Assembly (NCBI GenBank): GCA_013816245.1
Contig: JACDEU010000003.1
Location: forward strand, 1-64,000
Direction: 5' to 3'
DNA: 64,000 nucleotides
DNA from: Actinomycetota bacterium
GTDB taxonomy: Bacteria > Actinomycetota > Thermoleophilia > Gaiellales > Gaiellaceae
How positions within the stretch are numbered: position 1 is the first letter of the stretch; each line of letters begins with the position of its first letter. Of the stretch, positions 35,107 to 43,377 are shown one piece after another. The notes under the pieces are model-generated. The model made no database searches and was not told where the DNA came from. It saw only the letters and a program-made list of their open reading frames with translations. A program made the position numbers and the translations under genes.

Positions 35107-35475
35107 ATGAGAAAAGTGAGCCTAGCCCTAGCCGCGGCGCTGTTCCTGGTGAGCGGCGCGCAGGCGACTCCGGTCGCGAGCGGGCTGCACGGCATCGTCA
35201 CCCGAGGCCCGATCGTGCCCGTCTGCGTGGCCGAGCAGCCCTGCACCGCGCCAGCCAAGAACACCACGCTGCTCTTTTCCCGAAACGGCCAGGTGATCGC
35301 CCGGACCAAGACCGATCTGGCCGGTCGCTACCACCTGCGGCTGCGGCCCGGGACCTACGGCGTAAGTCTGACGACCAGGCTCCGGATCGGACGTGGCCTC
35401 GAGCCTGACCATGTGGGCGTGCGGGCCGGTCACTACGCTCGGTTCGATTTCTCAATCGACACCGGTATCCGGTAG
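35107..35475 (+). CDS. Small secreted protein, paralog A
   Basis: 122 aa from ATG 35107. Signal peptide MRKVSLALAAALFLVSGAQA. The mature part begins with GLHGIVTRGPIVPVCVAEQP and holds a cysteine pair (CVAEQPC), then ARTKTDLAGRYHLRLRPGTY, a carboxypeptidase-regulatory-like (transthyretin-type) beta-sandwich pattern, ending IDTGIR. A frameshifted paralog with the same motifs lies at 36489. Together they flank a secreted trypsin-like protease; a role as inhibitor, chaperone or substrate is only a guess. Confidence 0.7.
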   Translation: MRKVSLALAAALFLVSGAQATPVASGLHGIVTRGPIVPVCVAEQPCTAPAKNTTLLFSRNGQVIARTKTDLAGRYHLRLRPGTYGVSLTTRLRIGRGLEPDHVGVRAGHYARFDFSIDTGIR

Positions 35476-35565
35476 ACCGATCATCCGAGGCCTGAAGTAG
35501 AATCCTCTATTAAGGCTGGATCGCCGTATCCGGCGGACCGAGGTCGATTGAGAGGGGAAAACACG

Positions 35566-36420
35566 TTGCGCAAGCTTCTGACTGCGCTCGCAGCCGCTGG
35601 GGCTGTGGTCGCAATCCTGGTCACTCCGGCCGGCGCCATTCAGGGCGGCACGCCGGACGGCAACGGACATCCGAACGTCGGGCTGTCCGTGTTCCTCTAC
35701 AACGACGTCCCGCTCTGGCGCTGCTCCGGGACGATGGTCGCAGAGACGGTGTACGTCACTGCCGGCCACTGCACCGGAATCGATCCTTCGCTCGGCGTCG
35801 CTCCGAACCGCGCCGAGGTGTGGTTCGGCTCGGGACCAATTCCGCGCGGGAACTATGCGGGCGGACAGTGCGCCGGCGCCACGGGCTATCCGTGCAAGGG
35901 AGACTTCACGGGCACACCTGTGCCGCATCCGGGCTGGAACGGTTTCCTCACAGTTCCGAACACGCATGACATGGGCCTTGTCAAGCTCACGGCTGCTCCG
36001 AACGTCGGACTGTCGAAGATCGCACCATTGGGTTATCTCGACAGGCTGGCCACGAAGCGCGGCCTGCAGGACGTCAACTTCACACCTGTCGGTTACGGCG
36101 TGCAGTTCGAGCGCCCGAATCTGGAGATCGCAGTCAGGACTCGCTACGTCGGGACGAACCAGCTGCAGAATCTCCGCAGCCACATCGCTGGCGGCTACAA
36201 CCTGATGATGACCGACTCGAGCGGTGGCGGTACGGGTGGCGGCGGAACCTGCTTCGGCGATTCCGGCGGCCCGATCTTCCACACCGATGGAGGCCAGACC
36301 TGGCTCGTCGCAGTGATCTCCTTCGGGACGAAGTACTGCAAGGGCACATCCGGTGCCTTCAGGCTCGACAACGATCAAGCACGGAAGTTCCTCGGCGACA
36401 ACGGCGTCCCGCTCAACTAG
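35566..36420 (+). CDS. Secreted trypsin-like serine protease (S1 family)
   Basis: 284 aa. Signal peptide to about residue 24 (VVAILVTPAGA), then mature IQGGTPDGNGHPNVGL without a long propeptide. Catalytic triad visible: VTAGHC (His68), NTHDMGLVKL (Asp135), CFGDSGGP (Ser233). Six cysteines can form the usual disulfides. I chose TTG 35566, which has AGAGGGGA seven bases upstream; TTG 35548 is further. A UUCG-loop terminator follows. Extracellular protein breakdown is the likely role. Confidence 0.88.
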   Translation: MRKLLTALAAAGAVVAILVTPAGAIQGGTPDGNGHPNVGLSVFLYNDVPLWRCSGTMVAETVYVTAGHCTGIDPSLGVAPNRAEVWFGSGPIPRGNYAGGQCAGATGYPCKGDFTGTPVPHPGWNGFLTVPNTHDMGLVKLTAAPNVGLSKIAPLGYLDRLATKRGLQDVNFTPVGYGVQFERPNLEIAVRTRYVGTNQLQNLRSHIAGGYNLMMTDSSGGGTGGGGTCFGDSGGPIFHTDGGQTWLVAVISFGTKYCKGTSGAFRLDNDQARKFLGDNGVPLN

Positions 36421-36438
36421 GACGATCGCGTTTAGGTT

Positions 36439-36467
36439 GAGAAGGGCCGCCTTCGGGCGGCTTTTCT
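36439..36467 (+). terminator. Rho-independent terminator of the protease gene
   Basis: Stem GCCGCC / GGCGGC (36446-36461) closed by a TTCG tetraloop and followed by TTTTC, 20 bases after the protease stop. Confidence 0.85.
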
Positions 36468-36488
36468 CGTTTCGGGCACGATGTGCAG

Positions 36489-36856
36489 ATGAGGAAACCC
36501 GTGCTTGTCTTGCTGCTGACGCTCTTCGTCGTGGCACCGGCCGAAGCCGCGACTGGCCAGGGCCTCTACGGGCTCGTGACCAGGAGCCCCACCAAGCCTG
36601 TGTGCTCGATGATTCACCGTGCAGCGAGCCTGCCACTTACGTGAAGTTGCGCTTTCTTCGCGGTACGACGCTCGTCGCCACCATCCGCACGGATGTGCAC
36701 GACCGCTATCGCATTCGCTTGCCGCGCGGGAGCTACACGGTGCGTGTTGCCGGCGCACCCGCGGGCGGGCCGGACGGGCGCATCGATCCCGCGGCCGTTC
36801 GAGTGCGCACAGTGTGGCGGGACCAGAACTTCGACATCGATACGGGAATCCGCTAG
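36489..36856 (+). pseudogene. Small secreted protein, paralog B, frameshifted
   Basis: ATG 36489 starts a signal peptide (MRKPVLVLLLTLFVVAPAEA) and GLYGLVTRSPTKPVC, closely matching paralog A at 35107. At the TGTG run near 36600 the frame breaks. The next frame supplies VLDDSPCSEPATYVKLRF, HDRYRIRLPRGSYTVRV and the shared end DIDTGIR. Loss of one GT unit from a short (GT)n run would explain it. Either slipped-strand mutation, phase variation or a read error. The stop TAG shares CTAG with the convergent lipA gene. Confidence 0.8.
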
Positions 36857-37773
36857 TAGGCCACGGCGCCGCGGCCGGTTGCGGCCGCATGGCGCTGCTC
36901 GTCTGCTCGATATGAAGAGCGCACGAGCGGGCCCGAGAACACCGAACCGAAGCCGAGTGCTTCACCCTGCTCGCGGAACCAGCGGAACTCGTCGGGGTGT
37001 ACCCACCGGTCGATCTGCGCGTGCTTCGAGCTCGGCTGCAGGTACTGTCCGATCGTGACGACGTCGACGTCGTGCGCGCGCAGGTCGCGCATCGTCTCGA
37101 CCACCTCGTTGTTGGTCTCGCCGAGCCCGACGATGATGCCGGATTTCGTCAGCACCGGATAGTCGGCGATCTCCTTCGCTCGCTGTAGCAGCCCGAGCGC
37201 CTTGTCGTAGCTCGCCTTGGCGCCGCGCATGCGGGGGTGCAAACGTCGGACCGTCTCGATGTTGTGGTTGAAGACGTCGGGCCTCGAGGCCATGACGGTT
37301 TGAAGCGCTTCTTCCTCCACACCCAGGAAATCAGGCGTCAGCACCTCGACCGAGGCGTCCGGAAGCTTCCTCTTGAGCGCGCGGATCGTGGCCGCGTAAT
37401 GGCCGGCGCCGCGGTCGGGAACGTCGTCGCGGTCGACCGACGTGACGACCACGTGCTTCAGCTCCATCTGCGCCGCGACGTTCGCCAGCCGCAGGGGCTC
37501 GAGTGGGTCCGGCGGACTGTCGGGCCTGCCGCTGTGCACGTAGCAGTAGCGGCAAGCGCGGGTGCACGTGTCGCCCAGGATCTGGAAGGTCGCCGTCCCC
37601 CGGCCCCAACACTCGCCGATGTTCGGGCAACGCGCCTCTTCGCAGATCGTGTGGAGGCTCTGCCCGTGGATGAGCTTCTTGACGTCGTAGTAGCGGGAAT
37701 CCGCGGTCGGCGCTCGGACCTTCATCCAGTCCGGGCGGCGAGGACGCTCGGCGACGGGCAGCGAGGTCTCCAT
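36853..37773 (-). CDS. lipA: Lipoyl synthase
   Basis: 306-aa radical SAM enzyme that inserts two sulfurs into octanoyl groups. The auxiliary cluster motif CEEARCPNIGECW and the SAM cluster CTRACRYCYV are both present, plus VVTSVDRDDVPDRGAGHYA and the conserved FNHNIETVRRLHPRMRG. ATG 37773 has TAAACT six bases upstream, so it is probably leaderless with its own promoter. Same strand as lipB and the 2-oxoacid dehydrogenase genes whose E2 it modifies. Confidence 0.97.
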   Translation of the reverse strand: METSLPVAERPRRPDWMKVRAPTADSRYYDVKKLIHGQSLHTICEEARCPNIGECWGRGTATFQILGDTCTRACRYCYVHSGRPDSPPDPLEPLRLANVAAQMELKHVVVTSVDRDDVPDRGAGHYAATIRALKRKLPDASVEVLTPDFLGVEEEALQTVMASRPDVFNHNIETVRRLHPRMRGAKASYDKALGLLQRAKEIADYPVLTKSGIIVGLGETNNEVVETMRDLRAHDVDVVTIGQYLQPSSKHAQIDRWVHPDEFRWFREQGEALGFGSVFSGPLVRSSYRADEQRHAAATGRGAVAY

Positions 37774-37848
37774 TCGACCAGTTTAGTGGCAGGGTCGCGG
37801 TCTACCGGACGCTCTGCCGCTCGTCTTAACCCGTAGGATCGGTGAGTC

Positions 37849-37876
37849 GGTGCGGGGCCCTCGCCGGCCCCGCACC
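37849..37876 (-). terminator. Hairpin after lipB
   Basis: 11-bp perfect stem GGTGCGGGGCC / GGCCCCGCACC with a six-base loop, one base after the lipB stop. No T run follows, so it may be an attenuator or RNA-stability element rather than a classical terminator. Confidence 0.55.
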
Positions 37877-37877
37877 G

Positions 37878-38591
37878 TCATCTCTTCGCCGCGAGCCGGC
37901 CGTGGATCGGCTGGCCCCAGAGGCCATGACCGTCTTCGGCGGGAATCTGCTCGAGTGTCAGGTCGAACACCCCGGCGAGCGCCTCGTGCGCCAGAGGCCT
38001 GATCTCGTCCACCGTGACCGTTCGGTCGAGCTCACGCGCGATCGTCGTGAAAGCTGCGTCCTCGAGGCCGCACGCCGTGATCCACTCGGTGAAAGGTGCA
38101 GGATCGAGGTCGACGTTCAACGCGTAGCCGTGCGTCGTGACCCACCGCGAGATGTGCACGCCGATCGAGGCGATCTTTCGGTGAGGCCGCTCGAGCCAGA
38201 CTCCGGTCAGATCTTCGATGCGCGTCGCCTCGAGGCCGAGCGGGGCCAGTGTGCGAATGAGCGCCTCCTCGAGGTCGCGCACGTACTTCTTCACGTCCTT
38301 GCCGTGCCGGCGTAAGTCGAGGATCGGGTAGCAGACGAGTTGGCCCGGTCCGTGGAACGTCGATTTTCCGCCGCGGTTGGTCTCGACGACGTCCACCGCG
38401 GCCCCTTCGGGAACGTGCAGCTCTTCCGATTCGCTGCGCCGTCCGAGTGTGACGACCGGCGGGTGCTCGAGGAAGACGACCGCGTCGGGGATCGCGCCCT
38501 GCGAGACGGCGCCTGCGAGTGAGCGCTGGAGATCCCATGCCTCCTGGTAGGGAACGAGGCCGAGATCGAGCAGGTAGGCGCCGCGGCTCAT
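37878..38591 (-). CDS. lipB: Octanoyl-[ACP]:protein N-octanoyltransferase
   Basis: 237 aa. Motifs: HPPVVTLGRRSESEEL, VVETNRGGKSTFHGPGQLVC, YPILDLRRHGKDVKKYV, RKIASIGVHISRWVTTHGYA with the catalytic Lys, and the Cys in ITACGLED. It transfers octanoate from ACP to lipoyl domains, upstream of LipA. ATG 38591 has TAGGCT seven bases upstream. The pair lipB-lipA and the adjacent dehydrogenase make a functional set. Confidence 0.95.
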   Translation of the reverse strand: MSRGAYLLDLGLVPYQEAWDLQRSLAGAVSQGAIPDAVVFLEHPPVVTLGRRSESEELHVPEGAAVDVVETNRGGKSTFHGPGQLVCYPILDLRRHGKDVKKYVRDLEEALIRTLAPLGLEATRIEDLTGVWLERPHRKIASIGVHISRWVTTHGYALNVDLDPAPFTEWITACGLEDAAFTTIARELDRTVTVDEIRPLAHEALAGVFDLTLEQIPAEDGHGLWGQPIHGRLAAKR

Positions 38592-38631
38592 CGTTTCCAG
38601 CCTAGCGGCGACCTGCAAAGCTGCCAGGCCG

Positions 38632-38930
38632 ATGAAGGCCACGTTGATGATCGCCGACTTCGCCCGGGTGGCGAACGGAAAGCTCGATGTGATCGGCGGC
38701 GGCTGGTCGATGATGAACGCGCAGGGGCCGTTCGGCTTCTTCGTCGCAGCCCTCTTCCAGATCCCGTTGGCCTCAGGCCCGGAACACCGGTCGACGCTTC
38801 GCTCGTCGTTCCTTTCGGTCCCCTGATGCTCGACGAAGGTCGCTACGAGCTTCGGCTGACGATCAACGAGGAGACGAAGGAAGACTGGTTCGTCGCCTTC
38901 ACGGTTCGACACGCAGTGGCCTCTAATTGA
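38632..38930 (+). pseudogene. Truncated DUF6941-like gene
   Basis: ATG 38632 reads MKATLMIADFARVANGKLDV, IGGGWSMMNAQGPFG and FFVAALFQIP, the usual start of DUF6941 proteins. The expected end, GTPVDASLVVPFGPLMLDEG then RYELRLTI, is present but in another frame (38781-38930). About 40 central residues are missing. I infer an internal deletion plus frame change. The first frame stops at 38824. Function of the family is unknown. Confidence 0.65.
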
Positions 38931-39019
38931 AGCGGTGAACTCTTTGGCTTGCCGTCAAGAAGCACAAAAGCCGGAGGCGCACGGAAGGGGACAGTCGCCC
39001 CAACGAGATCACCATAGGA

Positions 39020-39095
39020 GTGCGTGGGCTCCGCCCGCGCACGTTTCGCGCGAAGCGCCGTACCCACCCAAGAGCGAAAGCGAGCTTTCGCTCTT
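39020..39095 (-). repeat. Composite REP-like element after the E2 gene
   Basis: Read on the minus strand from the E2 stop: perfect stem GAGCGAAAG / CTTTCGCTC (39072-39093, loop CTCG), about 17 bases, then GCGCTTCGCGCGAAACGTGC and GGGCGGAGCCCACGCAC, itself a 10-bp hairpin (39020-39042). It matches the element after erpA in both order and sequence. Confidence 0.65.
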
Positions 39096-40478
39096 CTAGT
39101 AAGCCGACTCGTCCCAGGTCTCGAGCTTCTCGCGCAGGTCGCGCAGGAAGCGTCCGGCGAGAGCGCCGTCGACGAGGCGATGGTCGTACGTAAGCGTCAG
39201 GTTCATGATCGGCCTGACGGCGATCACGTCTTCGCCCAATTCGTCCTGTACGACCCACGGGCGCTTCACCACTGCGTAGGTGCCGAGGATGGCCGCCTGC
39301 GGCTGGCTGATGACGGGCGTGCCGTGGAACGTGCCGTAGCCGCCGGGGTTCGTGATCGTGAACGTCCCACCCTGAACTTCGTCCGGCAGCAGCTTCTTGT
39401 CCCGGGCGCGCTGCGCGATGTCCGTCACGGCCTTTGCCATGCCGAGGAGGTTCAGGGTCTCGGCGTTCTTGACGACCGGAACGATCAACCCCTTGCCGTC
39501 CTGTAGCTCGACGGCGAAGCCGAGGTTGATGTAGCTGCGCGTGACGATCTGGTCGCCGCGGATCTCGCCGTTGATCCACGGGTATTCGCGCAGCGTCTCG
39601 GCCGCCGCGCGCGCGACGAAGATCAGATACGTGGGATTGACTCCGTAGCTCTGCTGGTACTCCTTCTTCAGCTTCGCCCGAATTGCGCTGACTCTCGACA
39701 TGTCGACCTCGATCGCGCTCGTGACGTGCGCGGAGGTGTCGAGCGAGCCCCGCATGTGCTCGGCGATTCCCTTTCGCATCGCAGTCATGGGCTCGAAGCT
39801 CTCGCCGGGCTGCGACGGTGCCGGGGCGGCGGCCGGTGTGGGCGCTTCCTTTGCGGCTGGGGCGGGCGCGCTCGGCGCTTGAGTCTGAGGCTCGGGTTGC
39901 GCAGGCGCTGCAGTCTTGCCGCCCGACTCGATGAAGTTCAGGATGTCCTTCTTCGTCACGCGGCCCCCGCGGCCGGTCCCCTGGACCTGGCTCGGGTCGA
40001 CGCCGTGTTCGGACGCGATCTTTGCGACGACCGGCGAGACGAACGTCTTTCCGTTCGTGGAGGAGGGCTCCGTGGTCTCACTTGCTGCCGCCGGTGCAGG
40101 CGTCGCTTCTTCGACCGTGTCGGTGGTCGGCGGAGTCGCCGCAGCGTCGGAGACTGCCGCTGACTCGGCCGCGGCCTGCGCGGTCGCGGGCTCAGGCACG
40201 TCGTCCGTCGACGAGGCGCCGTCTGCGCCCTCGCCGCCGATGACCGCGAGCTTCGTTCCGACGTCGACCGTCGCGCCTTCCTGCACGAAAATCTGCGTCA
40301 GCGTGCCGGAGCCGGGACTCGGCACCTCGGTGTCGACCTTGTCGGTCGAGATCTCGAGCAGCGGCTCGTCGGCCTCGACCTGCTCACCCTCCTGCTTCAG
40401 CCACTTCGTGATCGTGCCCTCGGAAACGGACACGCCCATCTGCGGCATGACGACGTCGACTGTCTCGGTGGTGGCCAT
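39096..40478 (-). CDS. Dihydrolipoamide acyltransferase (E2) of a 2-oxoacid dehydrogenase
   Basis: 460 aa. Residues 1-80: lipoyl domain with the modified lysine in EISTDKVDTEVPSP (Lys47). An Ala/Pro/Thr-rich linker follows (95-140), then a subunit-binding domain VSPVVAKIASEHGVDPSQVQ with GTGRGGRVTKKDIL. A second linker and the catalytic domain end in LTLTYDHRLVDGALAGRFL (active His-Asp). Only one lipoyl domain. Branched-chain or pyruvate specificity cannot be fixed from sequence. Ten bases separate it from the E1beta gene. Confidence 0.93.
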   Translation of the reverse strand: MATTETVDVVMPQMGVSVSEGTITKWLKQEGEQVEADEPLLEISTDKVDTEVPSPGSGTLTQIFVQEGATVDVGTKLAVIGGEGADGASSTDDVPEPATAQAAAESAAVSDAAATPPTTDTVEEATPAPAAASETTEPSSTNGKTFVSPVVAKIASEHGVDPSQVQGTGRGGRVTKKDILNFIESGGKTAAPAQPEPQTQAPSAPAPAAKEAPTPAAAPAPSQPGESFEPMTAMRKGIAEHMRGSLDTSAHVTSAIEVDMSRVSAIRAKLKKEYQQSYGVNPTYLIFVARAAAETLREYPWINGEIRGDQIVTRSYINLGFAVELQDGKGLIVPVVKNAETLNLLGMAKAVTDIAQRARDKKLLPDEVQGGTFTITNPGGYGTFHGTPVISQPQAAILGTYAVVKRPWVVQDELGEDVIAVRPIMNLTLTYDHRLVDGALAGRFLRDLREKLETWDESAY

Positions 40479-40487
40479 CGGTTCTCC

Positions 40488-41462
40488 TTAGTACTCCGCG
40501 AGCTCGCGCAGGCCTTTCGTGACGTCCTCGACCTGCGGGATGAAGGCCTTCTCGAGCGGCGGCGAGAACGGCACCGGGGTGTCCGGCGCCGCGATCCGCC
40601 TCACGGGCGCGTCGAGGTCCTCGAACGCCTCCTCGGCGACGGTCGCCGCGATCTCCGCACCGAAGCCGCCCGTTCGCGTGTCTTCGTGCAGCACCAGGAC
40701 CTTGGAGGTCTTGCGCGCCGACTCGAGAACGGCCGTCTTGTCCCAGGGCATCACGGTGCGGAGGTCGATGATCTCCACCGACACGCCGTCGTCGTCGAGC
40801 TGCTTCGCCGCCTCTTCGGCGGTGTAGACCATCGCACCCCACGTGATCAGCGAGATGTCGCTCCCCTCGCGGTGCGTCCGCGCCTTGCCGAGCGGGACCG
40901 TGTAGCGCTCCTCGGGAACCTCACCCTTGATGCGGCGGTAGAGATGCTTGTGCTCGAAGTAGAGGACGGGGTTCGGGTCCTCGATCGCGCTGATCAGAAG
41001 CCCTTTTGCGTCCTCGGGCGTCGCCGGGCAGACGCACTTGAGACCGGGGATGTGCGCGAAGGACGACTCGGGGTTCTGCGAGTGGAACGGCCCGCCCGAG
41101 AAGCCGCCACCCGACGGAAGTCGGACGGTGATCGGAACCGGCGTGCCGGCGCGGTAGCGCTGCTTCGCCGCGACGGTGACGAGGTGGTCCCAGGCGCAGG
41201 ATATGAAGTCCGCGAACTGCATCTCGGCCACGGGCCGCAGGCCCATCATCGCGGCGCCGGTGCACGCGCCGACGATCGCCGTTTCGGCCAGCGGAGCGTC
41301 CATGACGCGCCAGTGCCCGAACTCCTCCTGGAACCCGAGCGTCACCTTGAACGCACCGCCGTACACGCCGACGTCCTCTCCGATCACGAAGACGCGCTTG
41401 TCGCGCCGCATCTCGGTGCGGAGCCCGTCGGAGATCGCCTGGAGGTAGGTCAGCTCGGCCAT
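40488..41462 (-). CDS. 2-oxoacid dehydrogenase E1 beta subunit
   Basis: 324 aa. Transketolase-like pyrimidine domain: MAELTYLQAISDGLRTEMRR, FVIGEDVGVYGGAFKVTLGF, DAPLAETAIVGACTGAAMMG, RPVAEMQFADFI, RLPSGGGFSGGPFHSQNPES. It then has the C-terminal domain with VLVLHEDTRTGGFGAEIAA. It pairs with the E1alpha gene. ATG overlaps the E1alpha TAA (TAATG). Confidence 0.94.
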   Translation of the reverse strand: MAELTYLQAISDGLRTEMRRDKRVFVIGEDVGVYGGAFKVTLGFQEEFGHWRVMDAPLAETAIVGACTGAAMMGLRPVAEMQFADFISCAWDHLVTVAAKQRYRAGTPVPITVRLPSGGGFSGGPFHSQNPESSFAHIPGLKCVCPATPEDAKGLLISAIEDPNPVLYFEHKHLYRRIKGEVPEERYTVPLGKARTHREGSDISLITWGAMVYTAEEAAKQLDDDGVSVEIIDLRTVMPWDKTAVLESARKTSKVLVLHEDTRTGGFGAEIAATVAEEAFEDLDAPVRRIAAPDTPVPFSPPLEKAFIPQVEDVTKGLRELAEY

Positions 41463-42508
41463 TACTTGTGATGTGGCGTGTCTAGATCTTCGGGTGTTGC
41501 GTAGACGCCTTCGGTCAGCGTCGACGGATCGGGTAGCGGCGACTCCTCGGCGCGCTTGAGCCCGTCGTTCAGCGCCTTCTTGATCCCCGCCGAGATCTCG
41601 TCCTCCTCGTCGTCGGAGAGGTCGGCGTTCTCGCGCAACCAGGTGCGGAAGCGCTCGATCGGATCGTTCTCGGCCCACTTCTCGAACATCTCCTTGGGGA
41701 CGTAGAACGCGTCGTCGTGCACGGCGTGCCCTTCCATCCGTAGCGTCACCGACTCGATCAGCGTCGGCCCGCCGCCGGCGCGCGCCTTCTCGATCGCGCG
41801 GCTCGCCTCGCGGTAGACGGCGAGCACGTCGGTGCCGTCGACGACGACTCCCTCGAAGCCGTAGGAATCCGCGCGGTCGGCGACGTGGCCGGTCGCGAAC
41901 TCCAGGTGCGTCGGCGTCGAGTACGCCCACTGGTTGTTGTCGCAGACGAAGACCATCGGCAGCTTTCGGACACCCGCGAGCGTCATCGCCTCGTGGCAGT
42001 CGCCGCGCGCAGACGCGCCCTCGCCGAACCAGCCGACCGCGACGCGCTTCTCCTCTCTGATCCGGAAGGCGAGCGCGCAGCCCACCGCCACGGGGAGCAT
42101 CGCCGGCAGGTGGCTGACCATCGCGATCAGCCCGAGCTTCGAGTCGGCCATGTGGACGTTCCCGTCCCTGCCCTTCGTGGGGCCGTCGGCCCGTCCCATG
42201 TACTGGGCGAAGATCCGCCACGGCTCGACACCGCGCACGATGTGCACACCCATGTCGCGGTGGAGCGGCGTGCCGACGTCGTCGGCGCCCATCGCGGTCG
42301 CCACGCCGACGGAACCGGCCTCGTTTCCTCGCCCCGTATAGAAGGAGCCCGGGATCTTGCCCTGGCGATAGAGGATGTGGCCGCGCTCCTCGATCCCGCG
42401 CGTCATCAGCATGTTCCGATAGACGCCGAGGAGGTCCTCGCGGTCGAGTCCCGCCTCTCGAACCTCTTTCAGCGAGCCAAGCGGCTCGGCTTCCCGGGCG
42501 ATGGCCAT
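41462..42508 (-). CDS. 2-oxoacid dehydrogenase E1 alpha subunit
   Basis: 348 aa, thiamine-diphosphate-binding. Motifs: SFYTGRGNEAGSVGVATAMG, PLHRDMGVHIVRG, and the ThDP/Mg loop GWFGEGASARGDCHEAM...CDNNQWAYSTP (Gly-Glu-Gly start, Asn end), then RMEGHAVHDDAFYVP. This resembles branched-chain or acetoin-type E1alpha more than homodimeric E1. ATG 42508 has TAGAGT nine bases upstream; divergent from the LOR gene. No E3 gene is adjacent. Confidence 0.93.
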   Translation of the reverse strand: MAIAREAEPLGSLKEVREAGLDREDLLGVYRNMLMTRGIEERGHILYRQGKIPGSFYTGRGNEAGSVGVATAMGADDVGTPLHRDMGVHIVRGVEPWRIFAQYMGRADGPTKGRDGNVHMADSKLGLIAMVSHLPAMLPVAVGCALAFRIREEKRVAVGWFGEGASARGDCHEAMTLAGVRKLPMVFVCDNNQWAYSTPTHLEFATGHVADRADSYGFEGVVVDGTDVLAVYREASRAIEKARAGGGPTLIESVTLRMEGHAVHDDAFYVPKEMFEKWAENDPIERFRTWLRENADLSDDEEDEISAGIKKALNDGLKRAEESPLPDPSTLTEGVYATPEDLDTPHHK

Positions 42509-42549
42509 GACCGTCGCACTCTAACGACTGGGGTTACCATCGCTCCCGC

Positions 42550-43155
42550 ATGGATGAACGCTTCAACCACGACCGCTTCCTCGTCGACCAGCTGGTTCGC
42601 CCGATCGTCAACCTGTACCGGGTGACGCCGCTGGCCGCTGGTGAGACGCCGGCGGGTGGGCCGATCGCCTACGTGCGCCAGAAGAAGATGGCGATCAAGG
42701 AGGACATCCGTTTCTTCGCCGACGAGCAGGAGGCGCAGGAGCTCTTCCGGATCAAGGCCCGCTCGATGTTCGACATCGGCGGTGCCCGCTACGACGTGAC
42801 GGAGCCCGACGGGGCGCCGATCGGGGTGCTCGAGCACTCCTTCCGCAAGTCGCTCCTTCGCTCGACCTGGAACATCACGGACTCGGGCGGCGGCGAGGTC
42901 GCGATTGCCCAGGAGCGGAGCCTGCCGATGGCGATCGCACGCAGGGTCGTCGACTTCGTCCCGTACGGCGAATGGATCCCGATCCCCTACAACTTCGACA
43001 TCGTCATGGACGAGAAGGTGATCGGCCACCTGAACCGCAAGTTCCAGATTCGCGACACCTACGTGCTCGACCTGGCGGGCGACCACGAGCGCTCACTCGA
43101 CCGGCGCCTCGGCATCGCCCTCGCGATCGGCCTCGACGCGCTGCAAAACCGCTAA
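42550..43155 (+). CDS. LURP-one-related (LOR / tubby-like) family protein
   Basis: 201 aa. Beta-rich with IAYVRQKKMAIKEDIRFFAD, LFRIKARSMFDIGGARYDV, GVLEHSFRKSLLRSTWNI, IPYNFDIVMDEKVIGHLNRK and FQIRDTYVLDLAGD, the LOR pattern. The related scramblase/tubby fold binds membranes or lipids; the bacterial role is unclear. ATG 42550 is probably leaderless (TACCAT at 42535-42540). Confidence 0.72.
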   Translation: MDERFNHDRFLVDQLVRPIVNLYRVTPLAAGETPAGGPIAYVRQKKMAIKEDIRFFADEQEAQELFRIKARSMFDIGGARYDVTEPDGAPIGVLEHSFRKSLLRSTWNITDSGGGEVAIAQERSLPMAIARRVVDFVPYGEWIPIPYNFDIVMDEKVIGHLNRKFQIRDTYVLDLAGDHERSLDRRLGIALAIGLDALQNR

Positions 43156-43156
43156 G

Positions 43157-43217
43157 TGGGCGCAAGGCCTCCGACTGGCTGCCCGAGGAACGCCGCAAGG
43201 TGCTCGGCGATCCCCTC
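43157..43217 (+). pseudogene. N-terminal fragment of a zinc-ribbon gene copy
   Basis: Starts right after the LOR stop. It encodes KASDWLPEERRKVLGD, a near copy of KASDWLREERRKVLGD at the start of the intact gene at 43378. Two extra bases before this (GTGGGCGCAAGG against GTGGGAAAGG) put it out of frame with its GTG. Homology stops near 43217. A remnant of a tandem duplication. Confidence 0.7.
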
Positions 43218-43258
43218 TTCCTATTCGCGCGCCAAGGCATCTCGAACGTAGCGCTCCC

Positions 43259-43286
43259 GGCGGGACGCAGTCCCGCCTCCGCGCGC
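43259..43286 (+). repeat. REP-like inverted repeat, left copy
   Basis: Palindrome GGCGGGAC-GCA-GTCCCGCC (43259-43277) followed by TCCGCGCGC. It is repeated in inverted orientation at 43953-43981 with one gap and one mismatch over 29 bases. The two copies bracket the intact zinc-ribbon gene and the C-terminal fragment. Confidence 0.65.
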
Positions 43287-43377
43287 CGAGGGCACTTGCC
43301 CGAGAATGTTCCGTTCGATCTCGTTCTAAAGCCGCCCCTTAACATCCGTCCGCGCTCCGGCAGTTACAGTCGGGGCT

